Assembly: GCA_049323455.1 (NCBI GenBank)
Contig: JBMONF010000033.1
Span: 11,135-75,134 of the forward strand
From: Hypericibacter sp049323455
GTDB taxonomy: Bacteria; Pseudomonadota; Alphaproteobacteria; Dongiales; Dongiaceae
Length of the DNA: 64,000 bases
Direction of reading: 5' to 3'
Shown: positions 52,811 to 61,693 of the stretch, one piece after another
How the letters are laid out: every line of letters starts with the position of its first letter
How positions within the stretch are numbered: position 1 is the stretch's first letter
Position numbers and translations under genes: made by a program
Notes under the pieces: model-generated
Told to the model about the DNA's origin: nothing
Database searches by the model: none
The model's input: only the letters and a program-made list of their open reading frames with translations

Positions 52811-53644
52811 ATGGCGAAGACCGGTGCCGAAACCGTGATGATGGCCGAGATGGCCTGGCCCGAATTCGCTCAGCGCATGAAGGCCGACCCGGTCGTCTTC
52901 GTGCCCTGCGGTGCCACCGAGCAGCACGGGCCCCATCTGCCCTTGAGCGTCGATGCGCTGCTGCCGACCGACATCGCGCGCGAGGTGGCGGAGGAGGTGG
53001 GCGGCATCGTCGGCCCGACGCTCACCATGGGCTACAAGTCGATGCCGAAATCGGGCGGCGGCCCCTTCTTCCCTGGCACCGTCAATCTCGACGGCAGCAC
53101 CGTCGCCGCGATCGTGCGCGACGTGGTGCGCGAGCTGGTGCGCCACGGCGCGAGGCGGCTCTGCTTCATCGTCGGCCATTACGAGAACCAGTGGTTCGTG
53201 ACCGAAGGCATCGACCTCGCGATGCGCGAGGTCGGCGGCCAGGGCGTGCGCATCATGCGGCTCGAATATTGGGATTTCTGCACGCCCGAGACGCTGGCGA
53301 AAGTCTTTCCGGACGGCTTTCCGGGCGTGGCGCTCGAGCACGCGGCCGTGATGGAGACCTCGCTGATGCTCCACTACCATCCCGAGATGGTCCGGCTCGA
53401 CAAGATCCCGGACAATCCCGGCGCCGATTTCCCGCCCTACGACATGTTTCCGCCGCACCGCGAATGGGTGCCGAGCTCGGGCGCGCTGATCTCGGCCAAG
53501 GGGGCGACGCGGGAGAAGGGGCGGCTGATGGCGGAGCAGTATCGCCGTGACATCGCCGCTGCCGTGCGCAAGGAGTTCGGCCTAGGGTCCCGTGCCGGCG
53601 GGGCAAAGGGCAAGGACAACAAGAAGACCAAGTCGATCAGGTGA
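52811..53644 (+). CDS. Creatininase-family amidohydrolase
   Basis: A 277-residue enzyme. Metal ligands expected for creatininase are all visible: Glu37, His39 and Asp48 in ATEQHGPHLPLSVDAL, His123 and Glu125 in VGHYENQ, and Glu176 in ALEHAAVMETS. The family includes creatinine amidohydrolase, 2-amino-5-formylamino ribosylamine hydrolases and MftE-type peptidases. The charged Lys-rich tail is extra. Twelve bases separate it from the ureohydrolase, so both probably act on the same imported compound. Confidence 0.9.
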   Translation: MAKTGAETVMMAEMAWPEFAQRMKADPVVFVPCGATEQHGPHLPLSVDALLPTDIAREVAEEVGGIVGPTLTMGYKSMPKSGGGPFFPGTVNLDGSTVAAIVRDVVRELVRHGARRLCFIVGHYENQWFVTEGIDLAMREVGGQGVRIMRLEYWDFCTPETLAKVFPDGFPGVALEHAAVMETSLMLHYHPEMVRLDKIPDNPGADFPPYDMFPPHREWVPSSGALISAKGATREKGRLMAEQYRRDIAAAVRKEFGLGSRAGGAKGKDNKKTKSIR

Positions 53645-53667
53645 GGCAATCCGAGAGGGGGAGACCC

Positions 53668-54693
53668 ATGAACGCACCGACACGCTATCTGCTTGCCGCC
53701 ATGCTGGCTCTGGGTGCCGTTGGCGGCGCATCGCTCGGCCATTCCGGGACGGCCGCGGCGGAGGAGATGACCCTGAAGTGCGCCTATCCGTTCTGGCCGG
53801 GCTTCGCGCCGGTCTACCTGGCGCAGGAGCTCGGCTACTTCAAGGAGGAAGGGCTCGAGGTCAGCGAGGTATTCGACGACGACCGCGGCAACGTGCTGCC
53901 GGCGCTCGAACGTGGCGATATCGGCTGCGACATGCGCACGGTCGGCGAGCACCAGGGCCGCCCGCGCACGCCCGAGACGCAAGGGCGCATCATCGGCACC
54001 ATCGACATCTCGCTCGGCGGCGATGGCGTGCTGGTGGAAGGCTCGATCAAGACCTTCGCCGATCTCAAGGGCAAGGTGTTTGCGGCCGAGCCCAACACGC
54101 CGGCGCGTCTCATCGCCCAGATGGGCCTCAAGAAATACGGGCTCACCTTCGCCGATCTGACGCTGAAGGACATAGCCTCCGCCGATGCGATCGGCGTGTT
54201 CGCCGACCCGCAGGTGGCCGGCGTCGCCGTTTACGAGCCGACCTTGACCCAGGCGCTCAAGTCATCGAACAAGCCCGGCGCCTACATCATCGCCTCGTCG
54301 CGGGACTATCCCGGTCTCATTACTGACGTGATCGTGGCGCGCACCGACGACCTCAAGGAGAACCCGGAGAAGTACAGGCGGTTCCTGCGCGGCATCTACC
54401 GGGCGATCGACTACTTCGACAAGAACCACGACGATGCCGTGAAGATCATGGCCCCGCACTTCAAGCTGTCGCCCGAGGAATATGAGGAGGTGCTGAAGAA
54501 TCTCGCCTATACGCCCTACGAGCAGGCGGTCGAGTTCATGGGACAGAACGGCCAACGCGGCAAGCTGCACGATATCTTCGATCAGGTGATGCAGCTCAAC
54601 CTCGAGAACGGGGCAGCCGACGTGAAGCTCGATTCCGACCAGCAGATCGACAATTCGGTCATTACCGATCTGTTCAAGGGGCATACGCGCTGA
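53668..54693 (+). CDS. ABC transporter substrate-binding protein, NMT1/SsuA type
   Basis: A 341-residue exported protein. The signal peptide covers about 1-32 (LLAAMLALGAVGG... TAAAEE). The NMT1/THI5-like fold is recognised from AYPFWPGFAPVYLAQELGYFKEEGLEV near the mature N-terminus. This family binds sulfonates, taurine, nitrate, pyrimidines or similar small anions and heterocycles. In this operon the ligand is more likely a guanidino or lactam compound. Two hairpins follow before the permease gene. Confidence 0.9.
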   Translation: MNAPTRYLLAAMLALGAVGGASLGHSGTAAAEEMTLKCAYPFWPGFAPVYLAQELGYFKEEGLEVSEVFDDDRGNVLPALERGDIGCDMRTVGEHQGRPRTPETQGRIIGTIDISLGGDGVLVEGSIKTFADLKGKVFAAEPNTPARLIAQMGLKKYGLTFADLTLKDIASADAIGVFADPQVAGVAVYEPTLTQALKSSNKPGAYIIASSRDYPGLITDVIVARTDDLKENPEKYRRFLRGIYRAIDYFDKNHDDAVKIMAPHFKLSPEEYEEVLKNLAYTPYEQAVEFMGQNGQRGKLHDIFDQVMQLNLENGAADVKLDSDQQIDNSVITDLFKGHTR

Positions 54694-54723
54694 TCGGGCG
54701 TCCCCGGGCCCGGCAGGCGGGCA

Positions 54724-54871
54724 AGGGCGGTGCGGCCGACGGTCGTGCCGCCCTGGCTGCCGCCGGTACCTGCCGTCGCGGCAAGGCGCGTCATGGAGAT
54801 CGGCAAGCGGTGCACGTCGGCGGATACCGTCATCGGTAACTCTTGTGCCAGCTTCCGTAGAAAGCTGGCAC
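54724..54871 (+). other. Two intercistronic hairpins between SBP and permease genes
   Basis: In the 259-base gap, AGGGCGG/CCGCCCT arms pair at 54724-54730 and 54748-54754, and a perfect 10-base stem GTGCCAGCTT/AAGCTGGCAC is at 54845-54854 and 54862-54871. Neither is followed by a T run. They probably stabilise the SBP message or attenuate downstream expression. Confidence 0.6.
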
Positions 54872-54952
54872 GGGACGGGTTGAGGCGGCGGGCCCTTCGG
54901 CGCGATAGTTGAGAACAGCAGGCCGGGGCGACGGTCGGGCGCGAGGAGCGGG

Positions 54953-55765
54953 ATGCAGGGAAGCGGGGCACATCGGCAGTCGGTCTGGCGCCAGCTGATC
55001 GCGTTTCGCGGCCAGACCAGCCGCACCGTCGATCTCTGGGTCGGTATCGCGAGCTTCGTCGGCTTCACGATTCTGTGGGAGATCGCGGCCCGCCTCCAGT
55101 GGGCGCCGCCGCAGTTCCTGCCGTCGCCGGGCCAGGTCGTGGCGGCCCTGTGGGAGCTATTGACGAAGTACAATTTCGCTGGCGACATCGGCATCTCGGT
55201 GTTCCGCGTCTGGGCGGCCTTCCTCGCCTCCGCGATCATCGCCATTCCGCTCGGCCTCTTCATGAGCTCCTTCCGCATCGTCAACGGCATCAGCGAGCCG
55301 GTGGTGGACTTCATCCGCTACCTGCCGGTGCCGGCCCTGGTGCCGCTGACGGTGATCTGGCTCGGCATCGGCGAGACCTCCAAGATCACGCTCTTGTGGA
55401 TCGGCACCTTCTTTCAGCTCGTGCTGCTGATCGCCGACGACGCCAAGCGCGTGCCGCGCGAGTTCATCGAGATCGGCCACACGCTCGGTGCCAAGCCGGG
55501 CCAGATCCTCAAGGACATCGTGCTGCGCTCGATGCTGCCGAGCATGGTCGACAATCTGCGTATCACGCTCGGCTGGTGCTGGACCTACCTGATCGTGGCG
55601 GAGATCGTGGCCGCCGATTCCGGCGTGGGCTACGTCATCATGTCGGCGCGCCGCTATGTGAAGACGGACGAGGTGATGGCGGGCATTCTCACCATCGGGC
55701 TGATCGGCCTCGTCACCGATCAGCTCATCCGCTTCGCCCACCGGCGCTGGTTCCGCTATCTCTGA
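54953..55765 (+). CDS. ABC transporter permease, SsuC/TauC type
   Basis: A 270-residue membrane protein with about six helices. The first periplasmic segment WAPPQFLPSPGQVVAALW and the EAA-type loop GHTLGAKPGQILKDIVLRSMLP with following ITLGWCWTYLIVAEIVAADSGVGYVI match SsuC/TauC-type permeases. It forms the channel of the importer whose SBP is encoded just before and whose ATPase starts 13 bases after. Confidence 0.92.
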   Translation: MQGSGAHRQSVWRQLIAFRGQTSRTVDLWVGIASFVGFTILWEIAARLQWAPPQFLPSPGQVVAALWELLTKYNFAGDIGISVFRVWAAFLASAIIAIPLGLFMSSFRIVNGISEPVVDFIRYLPVPALVPLTVIWLGIGETSKITLLWIGTFFQLVLLIADDAKRVPREFIEIGHTLGAKPGQILKDIVLRSMLPSMVDNLRITLGWCWTYLIVAEIVAADSGVGYVIMSARRYVKTDEVMAGILTIGLIGLVTDQLIRFAHRRWFRYL

Positions 55766-55778
55766 GGAGCCGACGACC

Positions 55779-56606
55779 ATGCGCGCCGAACCCTTCCTCG
55801 CCATCGACCGGGTCACGAAGACGTTCGAGGGCGGCGGCCATGGCGGCGAGCCGATCCATGTGATCGACGAGGTGTCGCTGTCACTCGAGGCCGGCGAGTT
55901 TGCGGTGTTCCTGGGGCCGTCGGGCTGCGGCAAGACCACGCTCATGCGCATGGCGGGCGGTCTCGATTATCCGACCACCGGCGAGGTGCGGCTGGCGGGC
56001 CGGCGCGTCACCGGACCCGACCGCCACAAGGGCATGGTGTTCCAGGCCTACTCCTCCTTCCCGTGGCTGACGGTGCTGGGCAACATCCGCTTCGGCCTCA
56101 AATATCGCGACGATGTCGGCCCGGCCGAGAAGGACCGCATCGCGCGCCACTATCTCAAGCTGGTGGGGCTCGAGGACTTCGCCGACTTTTATACCAACCG
56201 CATTTCGGGCGGCATGCGCCAGCGCGTGGCGATCGCGCGCACGCTCGCGGCCGGACCCGATATTCTGCTGATGGACGAGCCCTTCGGCGCGCTCGACGCG
56301 CAGACGCGCGAGTTCCTGCAGGTGCAGCTCCTGGAGATCGCGCGAGCCGAGCGCAAGACCGTCATCTTCGTCACGCACGATGTCGAGGAGGCGGTGTTCC
56401 TGGCCGATCGCATCTTCATGTTCTCGGCCCGACCCGCCACCATCATCGAGGAGATCGACGTGACGCGGGCGCTGGGTGCCCGGCGCGTGCTCGAGACCAA
56501 GCAGCAGGAGGACTTCTTCCAGCTGCGCAACCACGTGCTCGATCTCATGCGCGTTCAGGCGCGCAAGACCGAGGAGATCTTCCGGCCGGGAGCGCCTGCC
56601 GCATGA
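55779..56606 (+). CDS. ABC transporter ATP-binding protein, SsuB/TauB type
   Basis: A 275-residue ATPase. Walker A GPSGCGKTT is at about 46-54, the Q-loop VFQAYSSFPWLT follows, signature is ISGGMRQR, Walker B ILLMDEPFGALD and the H-loop FVTHDVEEAVFLADR. The Ser/Met changes in Q-loop and signature are normal for this subclass. Its stop codon overlaps the first SDR start by 4 bases (ATGA). Confidence 0.93.
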   Translation: MRAEPFLAIDRVTKTFEGGGHGGEPIHVIDEVSLSLEAGEFAVFLGPSGCGKTTLMRMAGGLDYPTTGEVRLAGRRVTGPDRHKGMVFQAYSSFPWLTVLGNIRFGLKYRDDVGPAEKDRIARHYLKLVGLEDFADFYTNRISGGMRQRVAIARTLAAGPDILLMDEPFGALDAQTREFLQVQLLEIARAERKTVIFVTHDVEEAVFLADRIFMFSARPATIIEEIDVTRALGARRVLETKQQEDFFQLRNHVLDLMRVQARKTEEIFRPGAPAA

Positions 56607-57379
56607 GCCGTTTCGACTTCGCCGGCAAGCGCGTGCTCGTCACCGGCGCCAGCCGCGGCCTCGGCGAGGCGATCGCGCGCGCCTTCGCGCTGGCCGGCGC
56701 CGATCTTTTCGTCATGGCCGACGACGAGGGCATCCATGCCGCTGCGGCCGAGATCGGCAAGCTCGTTGAGGTGCGGGTGCCGGCCTATGTCTGCGACATC
56801 ACGGACAAGGCCGCGGTCGCGCGCATCGTGGGCGGGCTCGGGGCCCTCGACGTGCTGGTGAACAACGCCGGGCTCGAGCTGCTGACGCCGGTGCTGGAGC
56901 CCAGTGCGGACAACGACCGGGACTTCGAGCGGATCATCGACATCAACATCAAGGGTAGCTGGTGGGTGACCCGGGCCGCCGTGCCGCAAATGACCGCGGG
57001 CGCCAGCATCCTCTTCACCGCTTCGCTGTGGGGCCGCACGGCCGAGGCGGGGTTCGCCGCCTATGTCGCCTCGAAGCATGCGGTGATCGGCCTGACGCGC
57101 ACATTGGCGCGCGAGCTGGGACCGATGGGTATCCGCGTCAACGCGGTCTGCCCGGGCTGGGTCAAGACCAAGGCGTCGCTGCGCTCGCTGGCGACGATGT
57201 CGAAGCGCACCGGCCGACCCGAGTCCGAGCTCCTGGACGAGATTCTGGCGCATCAGGCGATGGGCGGCCTGATGGAGCCCGACGACGTCGCCGATCTCTA
57301 TCTCTTCCTGGCCTCCGACGCGGCGCGCAACATCACCGGACAGTCGGTCGGCATCGACCGCGGGGACTTCATGGCATGA
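56603..57379 (+). CDS. SDR-family oxidoreductase
   Basis: A 258-residue classical SDR: TGASRGLGEAIARAF, NNAGLELL, the Ser region FTASLWG and YVASKHA. The active-site Tyr and Lys are intact. The FMA C-terminus and IDRGDF loop end the fold. It is translationally coupled to the ATPase gene before it and to a second SDR after it, so the pair likely catalyses linked oxidation/reduction steps on the product released by the hydrolases. Confidence 0.92.
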   Translation: MSRFDFAGKRVLVTGASRGLGEAIARAFALAGADLFVMADDEGIHAAAAEIGKLVEVRVPAYVCDITDKAAVARIVGGLGALDVLVNNAGLELLTPVLEPSADNDRDFERIIDINIKGSWWVTRAAVPQMTAGASILFTASLWGRTAEAGFAAYVASKHAVIGLTRTLARELGPMGIRVNAVCPGWVKTKASLRSLATMSKRTGRPESELLDEILAHQAMGGLMEPDDVADLYLFLASDAARNITGQSVGIDRGDFMA

Positions 57380-58119
57380 GAGGGCCGCTTCACGGCAGGC
57401 GCGCGCTCGTCACCGGTGCTGCGCGCGGCATCGGGCGTGCGATCGCCGAGGCGCTGGCGGCCGAGGGCGCCGAGCTCGCGGTCGCCGACATCCGCGATTG
57501 CACCTCCACCGCCTCCGCCATTGTCGATGCCGGCGGCCGGGCGCTGCCGCTTGCCTGCGACGTTGCGCGCGAGGAGCAGGTCGAGGCCATGTTCCGCGAT
57601 GCGCTCGGGCATATGGGCGGGCTCGACATCGTGGTCAGCAATGCCGGCGTGATCCTCGAGCGGCCGCTCGTCGACACCACGCTCGCCGAGTACGAGTGGG
57701 TCATGGGCATCAATCTGCGCGGCTGCTTCCTGGTGGGCCGCGAGGCGCTGCGGCATATGGCGGCGCAAAAATCAGGGCGGCTCATCAACATCGCCTCCGA
57801 TCTGGGCTATGGGCCGCGCGAGCAGTTCTCGGTCTATTCGGCCTCGAAGGCGGGCGTGCTCGCCTTCACCCGCGCCTGGGCGCGCGAGTTCGGGCCGCAT
57901 GTGCTGGTCAACGCCGTCGCGCCGGGGCCGGTCGACACCGACATGCTGGCGCTCGACCAGATGAGCCCCGAATGGCGCGCCAAGGAGGAGCAGATTCCGC
58001 TGGGCCGCGTCGGCAAGCCGGAGGAGATCGCCGCGGTTGCCGTGTTCCTGGCCGGGCCCGGCGCCAGCTTCATCACCGGCCAGGTGATCGGCCCCAATGG
58101 CGGCAGCGTGATGCCCTAG
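57376..58119 (+). CDS. SDR-family oxidoreductase, second in tandem
   Basis: A 247-residue classical SDR with TGAARGIGRAIAEAL, SNAGVILERP, NIASDLGYG and the catalytic YSASKAG. The SNAG variant replaces the usual NNAG. It resembles FabG-like 3-oxoacyl reductases and polyol dehydrogenases in length and layout. Its start overlaps the preceding SDR stop by 4 bases. Last gene of the operon. Confidence 0.92.
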   Translation: MRGPLHGRRALVTGAARGIGRAIAEALAAEGAELAVADIRDCTSTASAIVDAGGRALPLACDVAREEQVEAMFRDALGHMGGLDIVVSNAGVILERPLVDTTLAEYEWVMGINLRGCFLVGREALRHMAAQKSGRLINIASDLGYGPREQFSVYSASKAGVLAFTRAWAREFGPHVLVNAVAPGPVDTDMLALDQMSPEWRAKEEQIPLGRVGKPEEIAAVAVFLAGPGASFITGQVIGPNGGSVMP

Positions 58120-58130
58120 CCGTTGGCGGC

Positions 58131-58535
58131 CTATCTCTTCTTCGGCCAGGCGCCCAGCACGAGGCCGGTCAGCGCGGCGCCGGCCACCGTCACGCCGGCA
58201 TCGATCGGTGCCGCCGGCCAGATTCTTGGGATGAAGGCGTAGTGGAGCAGGACGGCGCTGCCGGCGAAGGCGACGCCCACGACGAGGCCCAGCTTCAAGC
58301 CTTCGGCCCAGCCCCGTCGGCTCGTCGCGGCGAGCAGCCAGGCGAGCCCATAGCTAGAGAGAAAGCCGCACAGGATCGCGACGGCGAAGCGCCAGGAGCG
58401 GCCTCGCATCTCTTCGGGGGTCATGCCGAGCCCTTCGAGCCAGGCGGAGCCGAACAGCCAATGATACCAGATGAAACCCAGGACCTGCTGCAGCAGCACC
58501 GTCGCGAGGACGGCCAGGTGGTTGATCGCGCGCAT
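58131..58535 (-). CDS. DUF1761 membrane protein
   Basis: A 134-residue protein with four hydrophobic segments. The DUF1761 layout is clear: a first helix ending in VLGFIWYHWLFGSAWLEGLG with the WYHWLFG signature, a GMTPEEM turn, then three helices. Function is unknown. Start ATG 58535; the longer frame from 58637 has no similarity. It converges with the SDR operon, 11 bases apart. Confidence 0.88.
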   Translation of the reverse strand: MRAINHLAVLATVLLQQVLGFIWYHWLFGSAWLEGLGMTPEEMRGRSWRFAVAILCGFLSSYGLAWLLAATSRRGWAEGLKLGLVVGVAFAGSAVLLHYAFIPRIWPAAPIDAGVTVAGAALTGLVLGAWPKKR

Positions 58536-58677
58536 GGTCGTTCTTTCCCGTTGGCTCGGCGGGCCAACGGTTAGCATGTTGGCGGCGGCCCGCGAAGTGT
58601 GCCCGCCGTTGCCCCGGATGGTGCGGCAGCCGGCCATTCGCTGGAGCGAGTTTCGTCTGGTTTGAAACGCGTCTCTT

Positions 58678-58766
58678 CATCGTTCCCGCGAAAGCGGGAG
58701 CCGGGGCAAGCGACGTGCGGCGGCCCTGGGCCCCTGCTTTCGCAGGGGTGACGAAGAGGAGTTCAA
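58678..58766. repeat. Dispersed palindromic repeat, copy B
   Basis: Two hairpins in tandem, CCCGCGAAAGCGGG and CCCCTGCTTTCGCAGGGG, separated by about 40 bases and followed by GACGAAGAGGAGTT. The layout and several blocks match the copy at 30876-30960. Confidence 0.7.
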
Positions 58767-58822
58767 ATAAGGCACGATGCACTCTAGAGTGCAGAGCCCT
58801 TTGCCTTCACACGGCAGCCCCC

Positions 58823-59761
58823 ATGCCGATCCCTGTCATCATCGACACCGACCCCGGCCAGGACGACTGTATCGCCATCCTGCTCGCGCTGGCTTCGCCC
58901 GAGATCGAGGTCGTGGGCCTGACTGCTGTGGCCGGCAATGTGCCGCTGGCCCTTACGGCCAGGAACGCGCTCAAGATCTGCGAGCTGGCGGGCCGCGCCG
59001 ACGTTCCGGTCTTCGCCGGCTGCGATCGTCCGCTGCTGGAGCCGCCCATCACGGCCGAGGCGGTGCACGGGCGCACTGGGCTCGATGGAGCCGATCTTCC
59101 GGAGCCGCGCGCGAGCCTGCGTCCGGCTCACGCCGTGGACTGGCTGATCGAGACCTTGATGGCGCGCGCGGATGCCGGCACCACCGTCGTGGCAGTAGGG
59201 CCGCTCACCAACATCGCCATGGCGCTGCGCCGCGCGCCGGCGGTTGCACGCAAGATCGACCGGCTCGTGATCATGGGCGGCTCGCTCAAGGTCGGCGGCA
59301 ACGTGACCCCGGCCGCCGAGTTCAACATCGCCGTCGATCCGCATGCGGCCAGAATCGTGTTCGAGAGCGGGATCGAGATCGCCTTGTTCCCGCTCGACGT
59401 CACCTGGAAGGTGCGCCTCGGGCCGGCGCAGATCGCACGCATCCAGGCCTTGGGGCGGCCCGCGGCGCGCACGGTCGCCGACCTGCTCGCCTTCTATGTC
59501 GAGAGCCAGCGCCAGCACGAGGGCGGCACCGCGGGTGCGCCGCTGCACGACGCCTGCACCATCGCCTGGCTGATCGACCCGACGCTGTTCCGAGGGAACC
59601 GCGTGGCCGTCCAGGTCGAGACGGAGGGCGCGCTCACCCGCGGCATGACCGTCGCCGACTGGCGCGGCCAATGGGGGCTTGCTCCCAACTGCCTTGCCTT
59701 CGACGAGGCCGACGCGCCGCGCCTCTTCGATCTGCTCTGCGAGCGGCTGGGGCGGTTGTGA
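58823..59761 (+). CDS. Inosine/uridine-preferring nucleoside hydrolase
   Basis: A 312-residue enzyme. The calcium-binding DTDPGQDD motif is at about residue 8, followed by GNVPLALTARNALK, the VAVGPLTNIAMALR loop, MGGSLKVGGNVTPAAEFNI and the C-terminal HDACTIAWLID with the fourth ligand Asp. It hydrolyses the N-glycosidic bond of purine or pyrimidine nucleosides for salvage. The ATG at 58823 was chosen by family N-terminus; the frame stays open to 58715 through an AG-rich repeat edge. Confidence 0.93.
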   Translation: MPIPVIIDTDPGQDDCIAILLALASPEIEVVGLTAVAGNVPLALTARNALKICELAGRADVPVFAGCDRPLLEPPITAEAVHGRTGLDGADLPEPRASLRPAHAVDWLIETLMARADAGTTVVAVGPLTNIAMALRRAPAVARKIDRLVIMGGSLKVGGNVTPAAEFNIAVDPHAARIVFESGIEIALFPLDVTWKVRLGPAQIARIQALGRPAARTVADLLAFYVESQRQHEGGTAGAPLHDACTIAWLIDPTLFRGNRVAVQVETEGALTRGMTVADWRGQWGLAPNCLAFDEADAPRLFDLLCERLGRL

Positions 59762-59799
59762 AATGTCCGGAGGCGTCGGCCCGAAAGGTTCGCTTCCTC

Positions 59800-59940
59800 G
59801 GCGTCATGCCCGCGCTTGACGCGGGCATCCGGCAGCCGACCTCATCCTGAGCTTGTCGAAGGAGAGGTCGGCCTCATGGTTCGACAGGCTCACCATGAGG
59901 CCGTTTCCTGGATCGCCGGGTCAAGCCCGGCGATGACTGG
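59800..59940. repeat. Composite of three palindromic repeats
   Basis: Between the convergent nucleoside hydrolase and glutamine synthetase genes: ATGCCCGCG/CGCGGGCAT around CTTGA (59807-59829), CTCATGGT/ACCATGAG (about 59873-59898) and ATCGCCGGG/CCCGGCGAT around TCAAG (59911-59934). This mosaic is typical of dispersed intergenic repeats in Alphaproteobacteria and may serve as a bidirectional terminator. Confidence 0.75.
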
Positions 59941-59990
59941 AATGGCGACGGCTACTGCGAATGGGAGCGGCTGGTGCGTCAGCGCTCCTC

Positions 59991-61355
59991 TCACAAGTAC
60001 CACTCGTACTCCCGCGGGAAGATGCCACTCATGAACCGCGCATATTCGCCGCGCTTGCAGGCGGCGTAGATCGCAAGATAGAGCGGATCGATGGCTTGGC
60101 CCAGGATCGGCGCCCGCTCGAGCCGGTCCACCGCCGCCATCCAGTCGAACGGCAGATCGGGATCGACCTCGCCGCTGACATTGCGCTGATCGGCCGGTGC
60201 GCCCGGATCGAGCTTGTTCTCGAGCCCGTGCTGGATCGCGGCCAGCACGGATGCGGCCACCAGATAGGGATTGGCGTCGGCGCCGGCGACGCGGTGCTCG
60301 ATCCGCCGCGCCTTGGCGTCGCCGCCCGGGATGCGGAAGGCGACCGAGCGGTTCTGCGCGCCCCAGCTCTTGTTCACGGGCACGAACCGGTTCGGCCCGT
60401 AACGCCTGAAGGCGTTGATGTTGGGTGCGAAGATCGCCATCGATTCCGCCATCGCCGCCTGCATGCCGCCGATGGCGTGGCGCAGCAGCGGGCTGCCGAG
60501 CGCCGAGCCGTCGTCGAAGACGTTGCGCCCCTTCTCGTCGACCAGGCTCACATGGAGATGCGTGCCGCTGCCGTTGCGGTCGAGGAAGGGCTTCGACATG
60601 AAGCTCGCCTGCAGGCCGTGGCGCCGGGCCACGGCCTTGATCGCGCGGCGCTGCAGGATGGCATGGTCGGCGGCGGCGAGCGGATCGCTCACGTGGTCGA
60701 GATTGATCTCGTACTGCGCGGTGGCGAACTCGGTGCAGGCGACCGAGCTCGGAATGCCCTGCGCCCGGCAGCTGCGTTCGACCTCGGCGACGAAGGCGCC
60801 GAAGGCGTCGAGCTCCTCCATGCTGTTGGCCTGCATGGTCGTGAGGCGCCGGTTGGTGCCGGGGATGAGCGGCGATCGCGGCCGGCCGGCGGCGTCGGGC
60901 TCGGGGTCGAGCAGATAGAATTCCAGCTCGAAGGCCATGACGGGCCTGAGCCCGGCCTTCGCGAACCGCTCGACGACCTGGCCCAGGATGCGGCGCGGAT
61001 CGACGAACTTCGGCGGCCGCGCGGAAGGCGCCTGTTGCATCAGCAGCTGCGCGCGGGGCTCCTCGGCCCAGGGCACAGGCGCCAGCGTTCCACCTACGGG
61101 AAAGATGGCGCAGTCGGGGTCCCCGTCGCTAAAGCCGCGTCCGCAAGGGTCGACGGAATCGCCGGTCACGTCGAGGGTGAAGTGCGCCTCGGGCATCTGC
61201 ATGCCGCTGGCATAGAGCTTGCCGGCCTTGTCGGCGGGATAGCGCTTGCCGCGTACGAACCCGTTCAGGTCGACATAGATCGCATCGACGAATCGGGTCT
61301 CGGGGTGGTGGCGCAGATAGTCTTGAAGTTCGCTCGCAGGAAGTGCTTCGTCCAT
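59991..61355 (-). CDS. Glutamine synthetase-family ligase (PuuA/GlnT-like)
   Basis: A 454-residue enzyme of the class found in gamma-glutamylpolyamine synthetases and type III-like catabolic GS. The N-terminal beta-grasp FVDAIYVDLNGFVRGKRYPADKA, the metal/glutamate segments MAFELEFYLLD and QYEINLDHV, the ATP-loop NGSGTHLHVSL and the NRSVAFRIPGG signature are present. No adenylylation Tyr motif of GlnA is seen. PuuA homologues glutamylate putrescine. Start ATG 61355; the longer frame from 61706 has no family similarity. Confidence 0.9.
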   Translation of the reverse strand: MDEALPASELQDYLRHHPETRFVDAIYVDLNGFVRGKRYPADKAGKLYASGMQMPEAHFTLDVTGDSVDPCGRGFSDGDPDCAIFPVGGTLAPVPWAEEPRAQLLMQQAPSARPPKFVDPRRILGQVVERFAKAGLRPVMAFELEFYLLDPEPDAAGRPRSPLIPGTNRRLTTMQANSMEELDAFGAFVAEVERSCRAQGIPSSVACTEFATAQYEINLDHVSDPLAAADHAILQRRAIKAVARRHGLQASFMSKPFLDRNGSGTHLHVSLVDEKGRNVFDDGSALGSPLLRHAIGGMQAAMAESMAIFAPNINAFRRYGPNRFVPVNKSWGAQNRSVAFRIPGGDAKARRIEHRVAGADANPYLVAASVLAAIQHGLENKLDPGAPADQRNVSGEVDPDLPFDWMAAVDRLERAPILGQAIDPLYLAIYAACKRGEYARFMSGIFPREYEWYL

Positions 61356-61693
61356 GATACCCAAAGAAAGGAAATTGTCGTGAGGGCGAGGAGCATAGCC
61401 GGGCCGTGCGGCCTGCGCAAAACCACGAGGAAAATGCCGGCAATCCCGGGCAATTCTCGCATTTCCGGTCGGGCCGGCCCGTCTTGCGCGGCGCGCAAGC
61501 CGTCGCGCCGACGGGCGGCGGCACGAACCGAAGCGAACGGATCGAAACCCGTGGCCGCGAGGAACTGGCGCGCGAAGGCGCCCCTTTGTTTCGAGCCGGC
61601 CGCGCGCCGATCCTGCCGTTCGTCCGTGCCGGCGGGCCCGATCCGCGCGGCGCTTCGGGCGGCAGCCTCGGTCAGACGCGAGGAACGGGGACG
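61356..61693. other. Divergent intergenic region, no supported gene
   Basis: 338 bases between the divergent glutamine synthetase and phosphotransferase genes. Frames on both strands are open but have Arg/Gly-rich, low-complexity translations typical of GC-rich antisense frames. It must hold both promoters; no clear operator was seen. Confidence 0.5.

Noticed and set aside
61356..61693. N-terminal extension of either the glutamine synthetase or the phosphotransferase
   Set aside because: Both extensions are Arg/Gly-rich and lack family similarity; family start positions fit 61355 and 61694.
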